Shown here piece after piece: positions 26,731-35,550 of a DNA stretch of 64,000 nucleotides (positions are counted from its first letter, which is position 1; each line of letters begins with the position of its first letter). The stretch covers positions 1-64,000 of the forward strand of contig NZ_JAHIAB010000015.1 in the NCBI RefSeq assembly GCF_018760365.1, read 5' to 3'. The stretch is from Pseudooceanicola endophyticus (GTDB lineage: Bacteria; Pseudomonadota; Alphaproteobacteria; Rhodobacterales; Rhodobacteraceae). A program made the translations under genes and the position numbers. The notes under the pieces were generated by a model that was not told the origin of the DNA, searched no databases, and was given only the letters and a program-made list of their open reading frames with translations.

Positions 26731-27621
26731 TCAGACCCATTTTGCCAGCGGCGGAAGCGACATCAGCACCGCATCCGGGTCATGCCCGGTCTCAAGGCCG
26801 AACTTGGTGCCCCGGTCGTAGACCAGGTTGTATTCGGCATAAAGCCCGCGATGTACCAGCTGGGCGTCCTTCTCGGGCGCGCCCCAGGGATCGGTGCGGC
26901 GCTTGTCGACCAGCGGCAGATAGGCCGGCAGGAAGGCCTGACCGATGTCCCGGATCAGCGCGAAATCCGCCTCCCAGTCGCCGGTGCAGTGGTCATCCAG
27001 GAAGATGCCGCCGACGCCGCGCGCCCGCTTGCGGTGCGGGATATAGAAATACTCGTCCGCCCAGGCCTTCAGCCGGGGGTACAGCTCCGCCCCGTGCCGG
27101 TCGCAATGGGCCTTCTGAACGGCATGGAAATGCGCGGTGTCCTCGGCATATTCCAGGCAGGGGTTCAGGTCCGATCCGCCGCCGAACCACCAGCCATGCG
27201 GGGTCCAGAACATCCGGGTGTTCATGTGCACCGCCGGGCAATGCGGGTTCTGCATATGCGCCACCAGCGAAATCCCCGAAGCCCAGAACCGCGGATCCTC
27301 CTTCATGCCGGGCAGGCCCCGGCGCGCGGCCATGGCGGCCTGCGCCCGCGCGCCCAAACGGCCATGCACGGTGGAAATATTGACCCCGACCTTCTCGAAG
27401 ACCCGGCCGCCGCGCATCACGCTCATCAGCCCGCCGCCGGCATCCGAACCGTCCTCGGCGGTGCGCAGCGTCTCGCGCAGCTCGAAACGGCCTGCCGGCT
27501 GCTCCGACAGCGGCCCCGTCTCCTGCGCCTCTTCCAGCCCCTCGAAGGCGGCAACGATGGTGTCGCGCAGCTCCCGGAACCAGGCGCTGGCCCGGGTTTT
27601 CTCGGCTGTCATCTCGTCCAT
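26731..27621 (-). CDS. hemF: Oxygen-dependent coproporphyrinogen III oxidase
   Basis: Enzyme of about 296 residues that uses O2 to convert coproporphyrinogen III to protoporphyrinogen IX. Family signatures are clear: SVMRGGRVFEKVGVN (near residue 67), HMNTRMF, WWFGGGSDLNP, the catalytic loop KAHCDRHG, IPHRKRARGVGGIFLDD, and EYNLVYDRGTKFGL. I prefer ATG 27621, with AGGGA upstream; ATG 27639 is in frame but lies inside an intergenic repeat. The window also encodes the oxygen-independent counterpart HemN, so heme can be made with or without oxygen. Confidence 0.95.
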   Translation of the reverse strand: MDEMTAEKTRASAWFRELRDTIVAAFEGLEEAQETGPLSEQPAGRFELRETLRTAEDGSDAGGGLMSVMRGGRVFEKVGVNISTVHGRLGARAQAAMAARRGLPGMKEDPRFWASGISLVAHMQNPHCPAVHMNTRMFWTPHGWWFGGGSDLNPCLEYAEDTAHFHAVQKAHCDRHGAELYPRLKAWADEYFYIPHRKRARGVGGIFLDDHCTGDWEADFALIRDIGQAFLPAYLPLVDKRRTDPWGAPEKDAQLVHRGLYAEYNLVYDRGTKFGLETGHDPDAVLMSLPPLAKWV

Positions 27622-27635
27622 GGACGGGTTCCCTG

Positions 27636-27695
27636 TCATCTGGCCCTAAATATCCCGGGGGAGGCGGCCCGGGGCCGCCGGGGGCAGCGCCCCCC
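27636..27695. repeat. Intergenic repeat, copy 5 (half element)
   Basis: Only the second half is present: TCATCTGGCCCTAAATATCC, then GGCGGCCC-g-GGGCCGCC and GGGGGC-agc-GCCCCC. It sits 3' of the SDR gene and reaches into the 5' region of hemF, overlapping that gene's first in-frame ATG. Confidence 0.8.
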
Positions 27696-27718
27696 GCACG
27701 CGCCTGCCATGCCCCGCG

Positions 27719-28522
27719 TCAATGTGCCGGTGCGGCCACCGGATCCAGCAGCGTGCGCCCGCCGTCGACGGTCATGATCTGCCCGGTCATGAAGCTCGAG
27801 GCATCGCAGGCCAGGTACTGCACCGCTTCCGCCAGCTCGCTCGGCGGCGCGATGCGGCTCAGCGGCGTATGCCCCTCGATATCGCCGCGATAGGCGTCGT
27901 TCTCGCGCAGCTGCTCCATCAGGCTGGTCGACATGACCGAGCCGAAGGCCACCGCGTTCACCCGGATGCGGTGCGGTGCCAGCGCCACCGCCAGGCTGCG
28001 GGTCATCTGGTCCAGCGCCGCGGTCGAGACGGAAAATGCCATCAGCTCCGGATGGGTGCGCCGCGCCGCGATGGACGACAGGTTGACGATCGCGCCGGCG
28101 GGGGCGTCGGGCGCCTCCTCGGCCTGCTTGATCATCCGCCGCGCCACCGCCTGGCTGACCCGAAGCGCGGTCATCAGGTTCTGCTGCAGCAGAACCTCGA
28201 CCGCCTCGTCATCGGGATCCAGCGGATCCGAGGGCATCACCTGCCGCGAGGCATTGACCAGGATGTCGACCCGGTCGAAGGCGTCCAGCGTCGTCGACAG
28301 CAGGTTGGCGATGGTCAGCTTTTCCCGCAGGTCCCCGGCAAAGTAGCGGATGTTGCCCTCATCCGCGACCAGGTCGCCCAGCTCGGCCTTCAGCCGTTCC
28401 TCGTCCATGTCCGCCAGGACGACATTCGCCCCCTTGTCGGCAAACAGCTTGCCGATCGCCAGGCCGATGCCGTTGGCCGCGCCCGTGACGATGGCGGTCT
28501 TGCCCGCAATCGAGAATGTCAT
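27719..28522 (-). CDS. Short-chain dehydrogenase/reductase lacking the catalytic Tyr and Lys
   Basis: Protein of 267 residues with a complete Rossmann fold: TGAANGIG (13-20) for cofactor, Asp38 suggesting NAD(H) preference, NLSS with Ser150, and the C-terminal VDGG. Where classical SDRs have YxxxK, this one reads Phe163-Ser-Val-Ser-Thr167 in MAFSVSTAALDQM, so both catalytic Tyr and Lys are gone; the NNAG motif is VNAS. It probably binds a nucleotide but is unlikely to be a normal dehydrogenase. Start overlaps the stop of the upstream methyltransferase by four bases, so they are coupled. Role unknown. Confidence 0.85.
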   Translation of the reverse strand: MTFSIAGKTAIVTGAANGIGLAIGKLFADKGANVVLADMDEERLKAELGDLVADEGNIRYFAGDLREKLTIANLLSTTLDAFDRVDILVNASRQVMPSDPLDPDDEAVEVLLQQNLMTALRVSQAVARRMIKQAEEAPDAPAGAIVNLSSIAARRTHPELMAFSVSTAALDQMTRSLAVALAPHRIRVNAVAFGSVMSTSLMEQLRENDAYRGDIEGHTPLSRIAPPSELAEAVQYLACDASSFMTGQIMTVDGGRTLLDPVAAPAH

Positions 28523-29574
28523 CGTTTCATGTCCCCGTGTGTCCCGGAGCCGGAGCCTAGTCGCCCCCGCCCCGCTTGGCGAGAGGGGCGTTCCGCCACC
28601 AAGAGCTTGAAACTGCGCGTGCCGCCGAAGCCGGTGACGCTGCCGAACAGCCCCTGAAGCGTGTCCTCGTAGCCCAGATGGGCGTTCGCCACCATGTACA
28701 GGCGGCCCGAAGCGGCCAGATTGCGCGCCGCCGAGCGGATGAAATCGCGGCCCAGTTCCGGATCGGCGGCCCGGCCGGTGTGGAACGGCGGGTTCATCAC
28801 GATCACGTCAAGAGGCGTCGGCGCCTTCCAGTCGCGGGCGTCGGCCCAGTGGAAATGCACGCGCGGATCGTCAATGTTGCGACGGGCACACGCCAGGGCG
28901 GCATGGTCGGCCTCCACCAGGTCGAGCGAGGTGATCCCGCTCATCCCCGCCAGGCGCTGCGACAGGTAGCCCCAGCCGGCGCCCAGATCGGCAACCCGGC
29001 CCGAGAGTTCCGGCAGCGCGCCGGCCAGCAGCGCCGAAGCCGGATCCACACCGTCAGCCGAGAAGACCCCCGGCGCGGTGACGAAACCGCCCTCGATCTG
29101 CGCGGGGGCGCCCGCCCAGTCGGCAAAGGCCGTGCTGGCGGGGAACCAGAACAGCTTGCCATGGGCCTTGTTCACCGGCCCCTCGACGGGGCCGCGACGG
29201 CGCACTTCCTTCAGCAGGCTGTCGATGCCGTCGTCCTTCTGGCCGTCCAGGATCACCGGCCCCGTCGTCATCGCGCAGGCGGCGGCGACCAGGGCGCGGG
29301 CCAGGGCCTTTTCGCGCGGCAGGCAGACCAGCACCGCCGCAAAGCCGCCCTCGGCCTTTTCGGCGCAATCGGGGCCCACGGCGCAGGCATGACCCGCCTC
29401 CTTGAAATGTCGGTAGTCCGGGTAGAACCCGGTCACGATGCGCAGCCGGTCCTTCGGCAGGGCCGAAAGGTCGGTTCCGGCGCGCGGCGCCAGCACGGCG
29501 ATCCCACCGGAAGACAGGTCAAGCCCCGCCTCCAGCGCGATGGCCAGGCGCGCAGCCATGGCTTGGCCCGTCAT
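28519..29574 (-). CDS. RsmC/RlmG-like class I SAM-dependent methyltransferase
   Basis: Protein of 351 residues with a degenerate N-terminal methyltransferase-like half and a functional C-terminal half. The latter has VADLGAGWGYLS (SAM motif I, near residue 193), VEADHAALACARRN (motif II) and the NPPFH catalytic motif near 258, which marks N2-guanine rRNA methyltransferases such as RsmC (16S G1207). The exact target is inferred. The C-terminal tail is basic. Overlaps the SDR gene by four bases and follows clpS by seven, so clpS - methyltransferase - SDR may be one unit. Confidence 0.85.
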   Translation of the reverse strand: MTGQAMAARLAIALEAGLDLSSGGIAVLAPRAGTDLSALPKDRLRIVTGFYPDYRHFKEAGHACAVGPDCAEKAEGGFAAVLVCLPREKALARALVAAACAMTTGPVILDGQKDDGIDSLLKEVRRRGPVEGPVNKAHGKLFWFPASTAFADWAGAPAQIEGGFVTAPGVFSADGVDPASALLAGALPELSGRVADLGAGWGYLSQRLAGMSGITSLDLVEADHAALACARRNIDDPRVHFHWADARDWKAPTPLDVIVMNPPFHTGRAADPELGRDFIRSAARNLAASGRLYMVANAHLGYEDTLQGLFGSVTGFGGTRSFKLLVAERPSRQAGRGRLGSGSGTHGDMKR

Positions 29575-29581
29575 GGGCGTG

Positions 29582-29932
29582 TTATTCCTTTTCCATCGTG
29601 CACTGCAGCGGATGCTGGTGCTTGCGGGCGAAATCCATCACCTGCGCCACCTTCGTCTCCGCGATCTCGTGGCTGAAGACGCCGACCACGGCGACGCCCT
29701 TCTTGTGCACGGTCAGCATCACCTCGAAGGCCTGGGCGTGGTTCATGTGGAAGAACCGCTCCAGCACCATCACGACGAATTCCATCGGCGTGAAGTCGTC
29801 GTTCAGCAGCAGCACCTTGTAGAGCGGCGGGCGCTTGGTGCGCGGACGCGTGTCGACGACGACCGAAAAGTCGTTGTCGTCCCCGCCTTCGTCATCCTTC
29901 CCGGCCATCGTCCAAGGGCGATACTGGATCAT
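29582..29932 (-). CDS. clpS: ATP-dependent Clp protease adaptor ClpS
   Basis: N-recognin adaptor of 116 residues that delivers N-end-rule substrates to ClpAP. After a disordered acidic start comes the folded core: [17 protein letters not shown] (residues about 38-54) with the substrate-pocket Asn-Asp-Asp, then [18 protein letters not shown]. The ATG at 29932 is used; an internal ATG at 29908 would give a more typical length. clpA is not in the window. Divergent from a HAD hydrolase. Confidence 0.95.
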   Translation of the reverse strand: MIQYRPWTMAGKDDEGGDDNDFSVVVDTRPRTKRPPLYKVLLLNDDFTPMEFVVMVLERFFHMNHAQAFEVMLTVHKKGVAVVGVFSHEIAETKVAQVMDFARKHQHPLQCTMEKE

Positions 29933-29979
29933 CGCGCGCCTTCGCTTTCTCGCTCGTCAGCCGGATGCTCCGCCGGCCC

Positions 29980-30010
29980 TTGAGGTTTCTGGATCAGAAA
30001 GCTGTATATA
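29980..30010 (+). promoter_or_regulatory. Possible promoter of the HAD hydrolase
   Basis: TTGAGG (29980-29985) and a TGTATATA run (30003-30010) lie 17-19 bases apart, about 50 bases before the HAD start codon. The AT-rich -10 stands out against the local GC content. Confidence 0.4.
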
Positions 30011-30058
30011 ACGTGAGCCCACGAAGTTGAAAGGGCATCGGAAAGGACCCCCCTGAAA

Positions 30059-30769
30059 ATGGCCGAAAAAATCTCCACCATTGCCTTCGATGCCGATGAC
30101 ACCCTCTGGCACAACGAACGTTTCTTCCAGCTCACGCAGCAGCGATTCGCCGATCTGCTGAAGGATTACGCCGCCCCCGACCACCTGGACGAACGCCTGC
30201 TGGCCGCCGAGCGGCGCAACCTTGGCCGCTACGGATTCGGCATCAAGGGCTTCATGCTCTCGATGATCGAGACCGCGGTCGAGATCACCGGAGAGCGCGT
30301 GCCGGGCAGCGTGATCTCCCAGATCATTGCCGCCGGACAGGAGATGCTGGTGCACCCCGTGGAACTGCTGCCCCATGCCCGCGAAGCGGTCGAGGACAGC
30401 GCCGCGCGCGGCTACCGGGTGATGCTGATCACCAAGGGCGACCTGCTGGACCAGGAGCGCAAGCTGGCTGGCTCGGGTCTGGGAGAGCTGTTCGACGCGG
30501 TCGAGATCGTCTCGGACAAGACCGCCACCGTCTATGCCGAGCTGTTCAGCCGCCATGCCGACGGCGCGGCGCGGGCGCTGATGGTGGGCAATTCGATGAA
30601 ATCCGACGTGCTGCCGGTGATCGCCGCGGGCGGCTGGGGCGTGCATGTCCCCCACGAGGTCACCTGGGCGCTGGAACATGCCGATCACCCGACGCAAGGT
30701 GACAGGTTCCGCGAACTGCCCGACCTTGGGCAGCTTTCCGCCGTGCTGGACGAGATCGCCCACGTTTAA
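30059..30769 (+). CDS. HAD-superfamily hydrolase
   Basis: Cytoplasmic phosphatase-like protein of 236 residues. HAD motif I is FDADDTLW (residues 9-16), motif II the threonine in MLITKGD near 122, and motif III/IV Lys near 158 plus VGNSMKSD near 180. A helical cap lies between motifs I and II. Such proteins dephosphorylate small metabolites; the substrate cannot be read from sequence. AAGGA precedes the ATG by about 11 bases. Monocistronic, with an inverted repeat after its stop. Confidence 0.88.
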   Translation: MAEKISTIAFDADDTLWHNERFFQLTQQRFADLLKDYAAPDHLDERLLAAERRNLGRYGFGIKGFMLSMIETAVEITGERVPGSVISQIIAAGQEMLVHPVELLPHAREAVEDSAARGYRVMLITKGDLLDQERKLAGSGLGELFDAVEIVSDKTATVYAELFSRHADGAARALMVGNSMKSDVLPVIAAGGWGVHVPHEVTWALEHADHPTQGDRFRELPDLGQLSAVLDEIAHV

Positions 30770-30802
30770 AGGCGTTTTCTTCCGCGCAGCGCTACCAAAT
30801 TG

Positions 30803-30846
30803 CAACACCCGCCGGTCATGTGCCCTTCGGGCAATGGCCGGTGTTG
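30803..30846 (+). terminator. Inverted repeat after the HAD gene
   Basis: CAACACC and GGTGTTG (7 bp) enclose a second small hairpin, GCCC-ttc-GGGC. No T-run follows, so termination is uncertain. Confidence 0.4.
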
Positions 30847-31003
30847 TGTGTGACCCTTCAGTCATCACCACATCTGGTCAGAGCTTCCCCCGAGGTCAAA
30901 TTCCCTTGTTTTCCTGACTTTGCGCCATTTTCGGCCTGTGTTAGCCTTCCGGTAAAGTCAGCCGGATCAACTGGCGGCAGTGAGGCAGTAATAGGTGACA
31001 GAC

Positions 31004-32614
31004 ATGGCGGTGCGGGGGCTGACATCCGTCCGGAACGGATGGTTTGCGAATTTTCTGACATTGGTGGGCGTGGCGCTGGTGGCGATGGTGCTGCTGGGCA
31101 CATCGGGCGCGAAGGCGGCGCCCTATGCGGCGCTGGTGATGGACGCCCGGACCGGGCAGGTGCTTTACGAGAAGAACGCGGACACGCCGCTGCACCCGGC
31201 CTCCCTGACCAAGATGATGACGCTCTACATCACCTTCGAGGCGATCAAGAACGGAGAGATCACGCTGGATACGCCGGTGACGATCTCGCGCCATGCCGCC
31301 GGGATGGAACCTTCGAAGCTGGGGATGCGGGTCGGCCAGAAGATCAAGCTGCGCTACCTGATCCGCGCGGCGGCGGTGAAATCCGCCAATGACGCCGCCA
31401 CCGCCATCGGCGAGGCGATCGAGGGCTCCGAACCCGCCTTCGCGGCGCGCATGAACCGCACCGCCAAGGCGCTTGGCATGAAGCATTCGCATTTCGTGAA
31501 CATGAACGGCCTGACCGCCGCCGGGCACCTGTCCAGCGCGCGCGACATGACCATCCTGGGCCGGCACCTGCTGTTCGATTACCCGCAGTACTACAACCTG
31601 TTTTCGCGCCGTTCGGCCAATGCCGGCGGCAAGACGGTCTACAATACCAACCGCCGCCTGCTGAACAGCTACGAGGGCGCCGATGGAATCAAGACCGGCT
31701 ATACCTCCGCCTCCGGCTCGAACCTGGTGGCCTCCGCCCGGCGCGGCAACGTGCGCATCATCGCCACGGTCTTCGGCGGCCATTCCTCCGCCTGGCGCGA
31801 CCAGCGCGTGAAGGAGCTGCTGGACCTGGGCTTCCGGAAGGCGCCGCGCCATGCGCGCACCGTCGCCCCGGGCCTGCCTAACTACAACGCCGGACCGGCA
31901 CTGGTGGCCGCGAACAGCAACCGCTCTCTGGTGGTCGCGACCTCGCTGCGTCCGCAGGCCCGTCCGGGCGCCGACGCGCCCGCGCCCGGCCTTGCGCTGG
32001 TGGCCGCCGCCGCCGCCCAGGTCGATCCCGACCTGAATGCCCGGGCCGCCGCCCTGGCCCTGGCCTCGGCCGCGCCCGACACCGCGATCGTGCCGCCGAC
32101 CCTGCCGCGCGCCACGGCCTCGGCGACGGCCATTGCCGTGGTCGACACGCCCGAAGCGGACGTCCCCGCCGTCACCCGACTGCAGCCGGTGGCCCGCCCC
32201 TCGGACCTGATGGCCCAGTTCCCGAAGATCCAGGCCCAGGCCGCCCCTGCGGTGAAGGCCGTGCCCGAGGCCAGCGCGCCCCCGGCCGCCGCCCCCGCCG
32301 TGATCGCCGCGGTAGAGCCCCCGGCCACCCCTGCCTCCGCCACGACCCCGACCCATGTGCAGACCGACAAGGGCGCGCGGCTCTGGGGCGTCAACGTCGG
32401 GCGCTTCCCCTCGCAGTACAGCGCCGAGAAGGCGATGCTGACCACCGCCATGACCGAGGTCGAGACCCTGGGCCATGCGGAGCGCCAGGTGTCGCGCGGC
32501 GCCACCGGGTTCGACGCGCTGTTCACCGGGCTGACCCGGGATGCCGCCGACCGCACCTGCCAGCGGCTGAACGCCCGCAATCAGACCTGCTTCATGATCG
32601 GCCCCGACACCTGA
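31004..32614 (+). CDS. D-alanyl-D-alanine carboxypeptidase with C-terminal SPOR domain
   Basis: Periplasmic low-molecular-weight penicillin-binding protein of 536 residues that trims the terminal D-Ala of peptidoglycan pentapeptides. Signal sequence/anchor about 14-38; the S11 peptidase motifs are SLTK (67-70), SAN (127-129) and KTG (230-232). A long Ala/Pro-rich linker (about 310-440) leads to a SPOR domain (WGVNVGRFPSQYSAEKA near the end), which binds denuded glycan at the septum. ATG 31004 is preceded by AGGTGA; GTG 30995 is an in-frame alternative. The SPOR fusion suggests division-site activity. Ends at a strong bidirectional terminator. Confidence 0.93.
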   Translation: MAVRGLTSVRNGWFANFLTLVGVALVAMVLLGTSGAKAAPYAALVMDARTGQVLYEKNADTPLHPASLTKMMTLYITFEAIKNGEITLDTPVTISRHAAGMEPSKLGMRVGQKIKLRYLIRAAAVKSANDAATAIGEAIEGSEPAFAARMNRTAKALGMKHSHFVNMNGLTAAGHLSSARDMTILGRHLLFDYPQYYNLFSRRSANAGGKTVYNTNRRLLNSYEGADGIKTGYTSASGSNLVASARRGNVRIIATVFGGHSSAWRDQRVKELLDLGFRKAPRHARTVAPGLPNYNAGPALVAANSNRSLVVATSLRPQARPGADAPAPGLALVAAAAAQVDPDLNARAAALALASAAPDTAIVPPTLPRATASATAIAVVDTPEADVPAVTRLQPVARPSDLMAQFPKIQAQAAPAVKAVPEASAPPAAAPAVIAAVEPPATPASATTPTHVQTDKGARLWGVNVGRFPSQYSAEKAMLTTAMTEVETLGHAERQVSRGATGFDALFTGLTRDAADRTCQRLNARNQTCFMIGPDT

Positions 32615-32637
32615 ACGCCGGACCGGCACCGAACCAT

Positions 32638-32676
32638 GCAAAGGGCCCGCCTTCGGATCGAAGGCGGGCCCTTTGC
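32638..32676. terminator. Bidirectional terminator between dac and ccoS
   Basis: A perfect 18-bp stem: GCAAAGGGCCCGCCTTCG (32638-32655) pairs with 32659-32676 around a 3-base loop. It is placed to stop both converging operons. Confidence 0.85.
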
Positions 32677-32723
32677 ATCTTGTCAGATCACCGGGCAGTG
32701 GCAGCCACCCGGGCGCGGTCCTC

Positions 32724-32882
32724 TCAGGGCTTGGGACGATCATCCCATTGCTGCGAAAGGATCCGCTGGCTGTTCCCCTTCGGGTCGTCGTACTGGTTGG
32801 TACGCACGGACCAGACGAAGGCGATCAGCCCCAATCCTCCCAGAAACAGGGAGATCGGGATCAGCCAGACCAGTACATCCAT
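32724..32882 (-). CDS. ccoS: cbb3 oxidase assembly protein CcoS
   Basis: Small membrane protein of 52 residues. One N-terminal helix (residues about 2-25, VLVWLIPISLFLGGLGLIAF) is followed by WSVRTNQYDD, the recognisable CcoS core, and a hydrophilic tail. CcoS is needed for cofactor insertion into CcoN. Its ATG at 32882 lies five bases after the ccoI stop. Last gene of ccoG-ccoH-ccoI-ccoS. Confidence 0.92.
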   Translation of the reverse strand: MDVLVWLIPISLFLGGLGLIAFVWSVRTNQYDDPKGNSQRILSQQWDDRPKP

Positions 32883-32887
32883 CGTTT

Positions 32888-35065
32888 CTACCTCAGCCGC
32901 AGGGCATTTAGTGACACGGTGACAGAGCTTGCCGACATGGCCAGCGCGGCGATCAACGGAGAGCAGATCCCCGCAACCGCCAGTGGCACCGCGACGACGT
33001 TATAGACCGTCGCGATTCGGAAATTCTCACGAATGCGCCGTGTCGCGCGAGTGGCGGTGCGCAGCGACACCGGAATTGGCGACAGGTCGCCGCCCAAAAG
33101 CACCACATCGGAGGCAACCCGCGCAGCATCAAGGGCGGAACTGGGCGAAATGGAGGCATGAGCGGAACTCAGCGCAGCGGTATCGTTCAGGCCATCGCCC
33201 ACCATCAGCACCCTGGCACCCGCCGCCTGAAGCTCCGTGATGCGGGCGGCCTTGTCGCCAGGCAGCGCGCCGGCCTGCCATTCGGAGATCCCCAGACGCC
33301 CGGCCAGGGCCTGCACCGCCGCGCGGCTGTCGCCCGAGATCAGGATCACCCGCTTGCCATCCGCCTGAAGCGCGCGCACTGCCTCTTCGGCCCCCGCGCG
33401 CAGGCTGTCGGTGAAGGGGAAGGCCTGCGCCGGGCCCGCGCCGATTGCCAGCCAGGTGGCGGTTTGCTCGGTCTCTGCCGGCGCGCCCAGCCAGCTTGCC
33501 CGCCCAAGCCGGCACAGCTGCCCGTTGAGCCACCCTTCGGTGCCGTAGCCGGGGCGTTCGCGCAGATCGCTCAGCCCCGCCGGGGTCACCCCCCTGCCCC
33601 GCAACGCATGTGCCAGCGCCCGCGACAGCGGATGGGCCGAGCCCTCGGCCAGCGCCAGCGCCACGGAGAGCGCCTGCGGATCGCGCCCCTCCAGATCCTG
33701 CGGTTGCAGGTCGCCGGAGGTCAGCGTGCCGGTCTTGTCGAAGACCACGGTATCGACCTCGGCCAGACGCTCCAGCGCGGTCTCGTGCTTGATCAGCAGC
33801 CCGCGCCGGAACAGCCGCCCCGAGGCGGCGGTGGTCACGGCGGGCACGGCAAGGCCCAGGGCACAGGGACAGGTGATGATCAGAACGGCAGCGGCGATGT
33901 TGAGCGCGACGCGCAGATCCCCGGTGCCAAAATACCAGCCCGCAAAGGCCAGCGCCGACAGGATATGTACGCCCGGCGCATAAAGCTTCGCCGCCCGGTC
34001 GGCGAGCGAGGTGTAGCGCGCCCGCCCGCTTTCCGCGATGGCGACCAGCTCGGCCATGCGGGCAAGCGAGGTGTCCCGCCCGACGGCGGTGGCGCGCAGC
34101 GTAAGCGGACCGGTCAGGTTGACCTCTCCGGCGCTGACGGCCTGACCCGGCTCTGCCGCGACGGGGCGGGTTTCGCCGGTCAGCAGGGAGCGGTCGAGCT
34201 CGGACCGGCCCTCGGTGATCACGCCGTCCACCGGCATCCGGGCGCCGGGGCGCACCAGAAGCAGATCGCCGATGGCAAGATCCGAGACCGCGACGACCTC
34301 TTCCCGGCCAGCCGCAAGACGGGTGGCGCGGGGCACCTCCAGCGCGGCCAGTTCCTCGGCCGCCGAACGCGCCACGGCGCGGGTGCGGTGATCCAGGTAG
34401 CGCCCGGCCAGCAGGAAGAAGGTCAGCGTCAGGGCGGCATCGAAATAGGCCTGCTCGCCCGAGAGCATGGTCTCCCAGAGGGAGGTCGCCAGCGCCAGCA
34501 GGATCGCAAGCGAGATCGGCACATCCATGTTGAGCCGCCCGACCGAAAGTGCCCGGAAGGCATTGCGGAAGAAGGGCTGGGCACAGAAGGCGATGGCCGG
34601 GAAGGTGATCGCGGCGCTGATCCAGTGGAACATGTCGCGGGTCGCGTCCTCGGCCCCCGACCAGACCGAGACCGACAGCAGCATGACGTTCATGCTGGCG
34701 AACCCCGCGACGGCCAGGCGCATCAGCAGATCGCGCCCGGCCCGGTCGGTCGCGGTCGCGGCGATGGTGCCGGCGTCCAGCTCATGCGCCTCGTAGCCGG
34801 CGGCCCGCACCGCCTGCACCAGCGGCTCGGCCTCCAGCCCCGGCTCGGCGCGGATCATCGCGCGTTTGAGGGTCAGGTTGACGCGCGCCTCCTTCACCCC
34901 GGGCTGGGCGTTCAGCGCCTGTTCGACCGTGTCGATGCAGGCGGCACAGTGGATGCCCGGCAGCGAGAGCGCGAGCGTCGCATCCTTCAGCGCCTTGCCC
35001 GCCAGCTCTTCGGCGGCGGGGGCGGCGGCGCAGGCCGGACAGGCCGAGATCTGGGCGGTGCTCAT
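32888..35065 (-). CDS. ccoI: Copper-transporting P1B-type ATPase CcoI (FixI)
   Basis: Inner-membrane ATPase of 725 residues that exports Cu(I) for cbb3 oxidase assembly. In order: a cysteine pair CPAC near residue 9, an HMA domain with CAAC (40-43), eight membrane segments, the phosphatase loop TGET (296-299), the intramembrane metal site CPC (399-401), the phosphorylation site DKTGT (443-447), and GDGLNDTAAL in the hinge. The FixI-type N-terminus and position within ccoGHIS separate it from CopA. Three bases after ccoH. FnrL control is expected from the box before ccoG. Confidence 0.96.
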   Translation of the reverse strand: MSTAQISACPACAAAPAAEELAGKALKDATLALSLPGIHCAACIDTVEQALNAQPGVKEARVNLTLKRAMIRAEPGLEAEPLVQAVRAAGYEAHELDAGTIAATATDRAGRDLLMRLAVAGFASMNVMLLSVSVWSGAEDATRDMFHWISAAITFPAIAFCAQPFFRNAFRALSVGRLNMDVPISLAILLALATSLWETMLSGEQAYFDAALTLTFFLLAGRYLDHRTRAVARSAAEELAALEVPRATRLAAGREEVVAVSDLAIGDLLLVRPGARMPVDGVITEGRSELDRSLLTGETRPVAAEPGQAVSAGEVNLTGPLTLRATAVGRDTSLARMAELVAIAESGRARYTSLADRAAKLYAPGVHILSALAFAGWYFGTGDLRVALNIAAAVLIITCPCALGLAVPAVTTAASGRLFRRGLLIKHETALERLAEVDTVVFDKTGTLTSGDLQPQDLEGRDPQALSVALALAEGSAHPLSRALAHALRGRGVTPAGLSDLRERPGYGTEGWLNGQLCRLGRASWLGAPAETEQTATWLAIGAGPAQAFPFTDSLRAGAEEAVRALQADGKRVILISGDSRAAVQALAGRLGISEWQAGALPGDKAARITELQAAGARVLMVGDGLNDTAALSSAHASISPSSALDAARVASDVVLLGGDLSPIPVSLRTATRATRRIRENFRIATVYNVVAVPLAVAGICSPLIAALAMSASSVTVSLNALRLR

Positions 35066-35068
35066 ACG

Positions 35069-35536
35069 CTAGTCCCCGATATGCAGGTCGAGCCGCTGGG
35101 TGAACAGCGTGCCATCCTCGGCAATGGCCTCCAGCCGGACGATCCACTTGCCGCCCGCCAGCACCAGAGGCACCTCGTAGAACTGGCCGTTCCAGGCGAA
35201 TTGCGGTGTGACATCCGCCGAGGCCATGGTGGGATGGCCGATGGTGGCATGCACTTCCTTCGCGCGCACGGGGGCGCCATCGCGGTCGGTGATCTTCAGG
35301 TGGATCATGCCCTCTGCGTCATCGGCCCAGACCGTCCAGCCCAGCTTTTCCTGCGCCGCCTTGCGGGTATCGAACTGCTGGCTGGCGACGTAGGAATTGG
35401 CGACCTCCAGCCCCGGGAAGGTGCGGATCGCCTGGGTCGCCATGTAGACATTGACCGAGATGATCACCCCGAAGGCGCCGACGAACCCCGCCAACACGTG
35501 CCAGCCCTTCAGACGAAAGCCGCTGTCGGTGGTCAT
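35069..35536 (-). CDS. ccoH: cbb3 oxidase assembly protein CcoH (FixH)
   Basis: Single-pass membrane protein of 155 residues. After a short cytoplasmic start, one helix (residues about 12-35, GWHVLAGFVGAFGVIISVNVYMA) anchors an immunoglobulin-like periplasmic domain with QEKLGWTV, DRDGAPV and GKWIVRLEA, typical of FixH. It stabilises the cbb3 assembly intermediate. ATG 35536 has GGAGA nine bases upstream; GTG/ATG codons at 35554/35551 overlap the ccoG stop and are alternatives. Confidence 0.93.
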   Translation of the reverse strand: MTTDSGFRLKGWHVLAGFVGAFGVIISVNVYMATQAIRTFPGLEVANSYVASQQFDTRKAAQEKLGWTVWADDAEGMIHLKITDRDGAPVRAKEVHATIGHPTMASADVTPQFAWNGQFYEVPLVLAGGKWIVRLEAIAEDGTLFTQRLDLHIGD

Positions 35537-35550
35537 GGCTGCGTTCTCCA

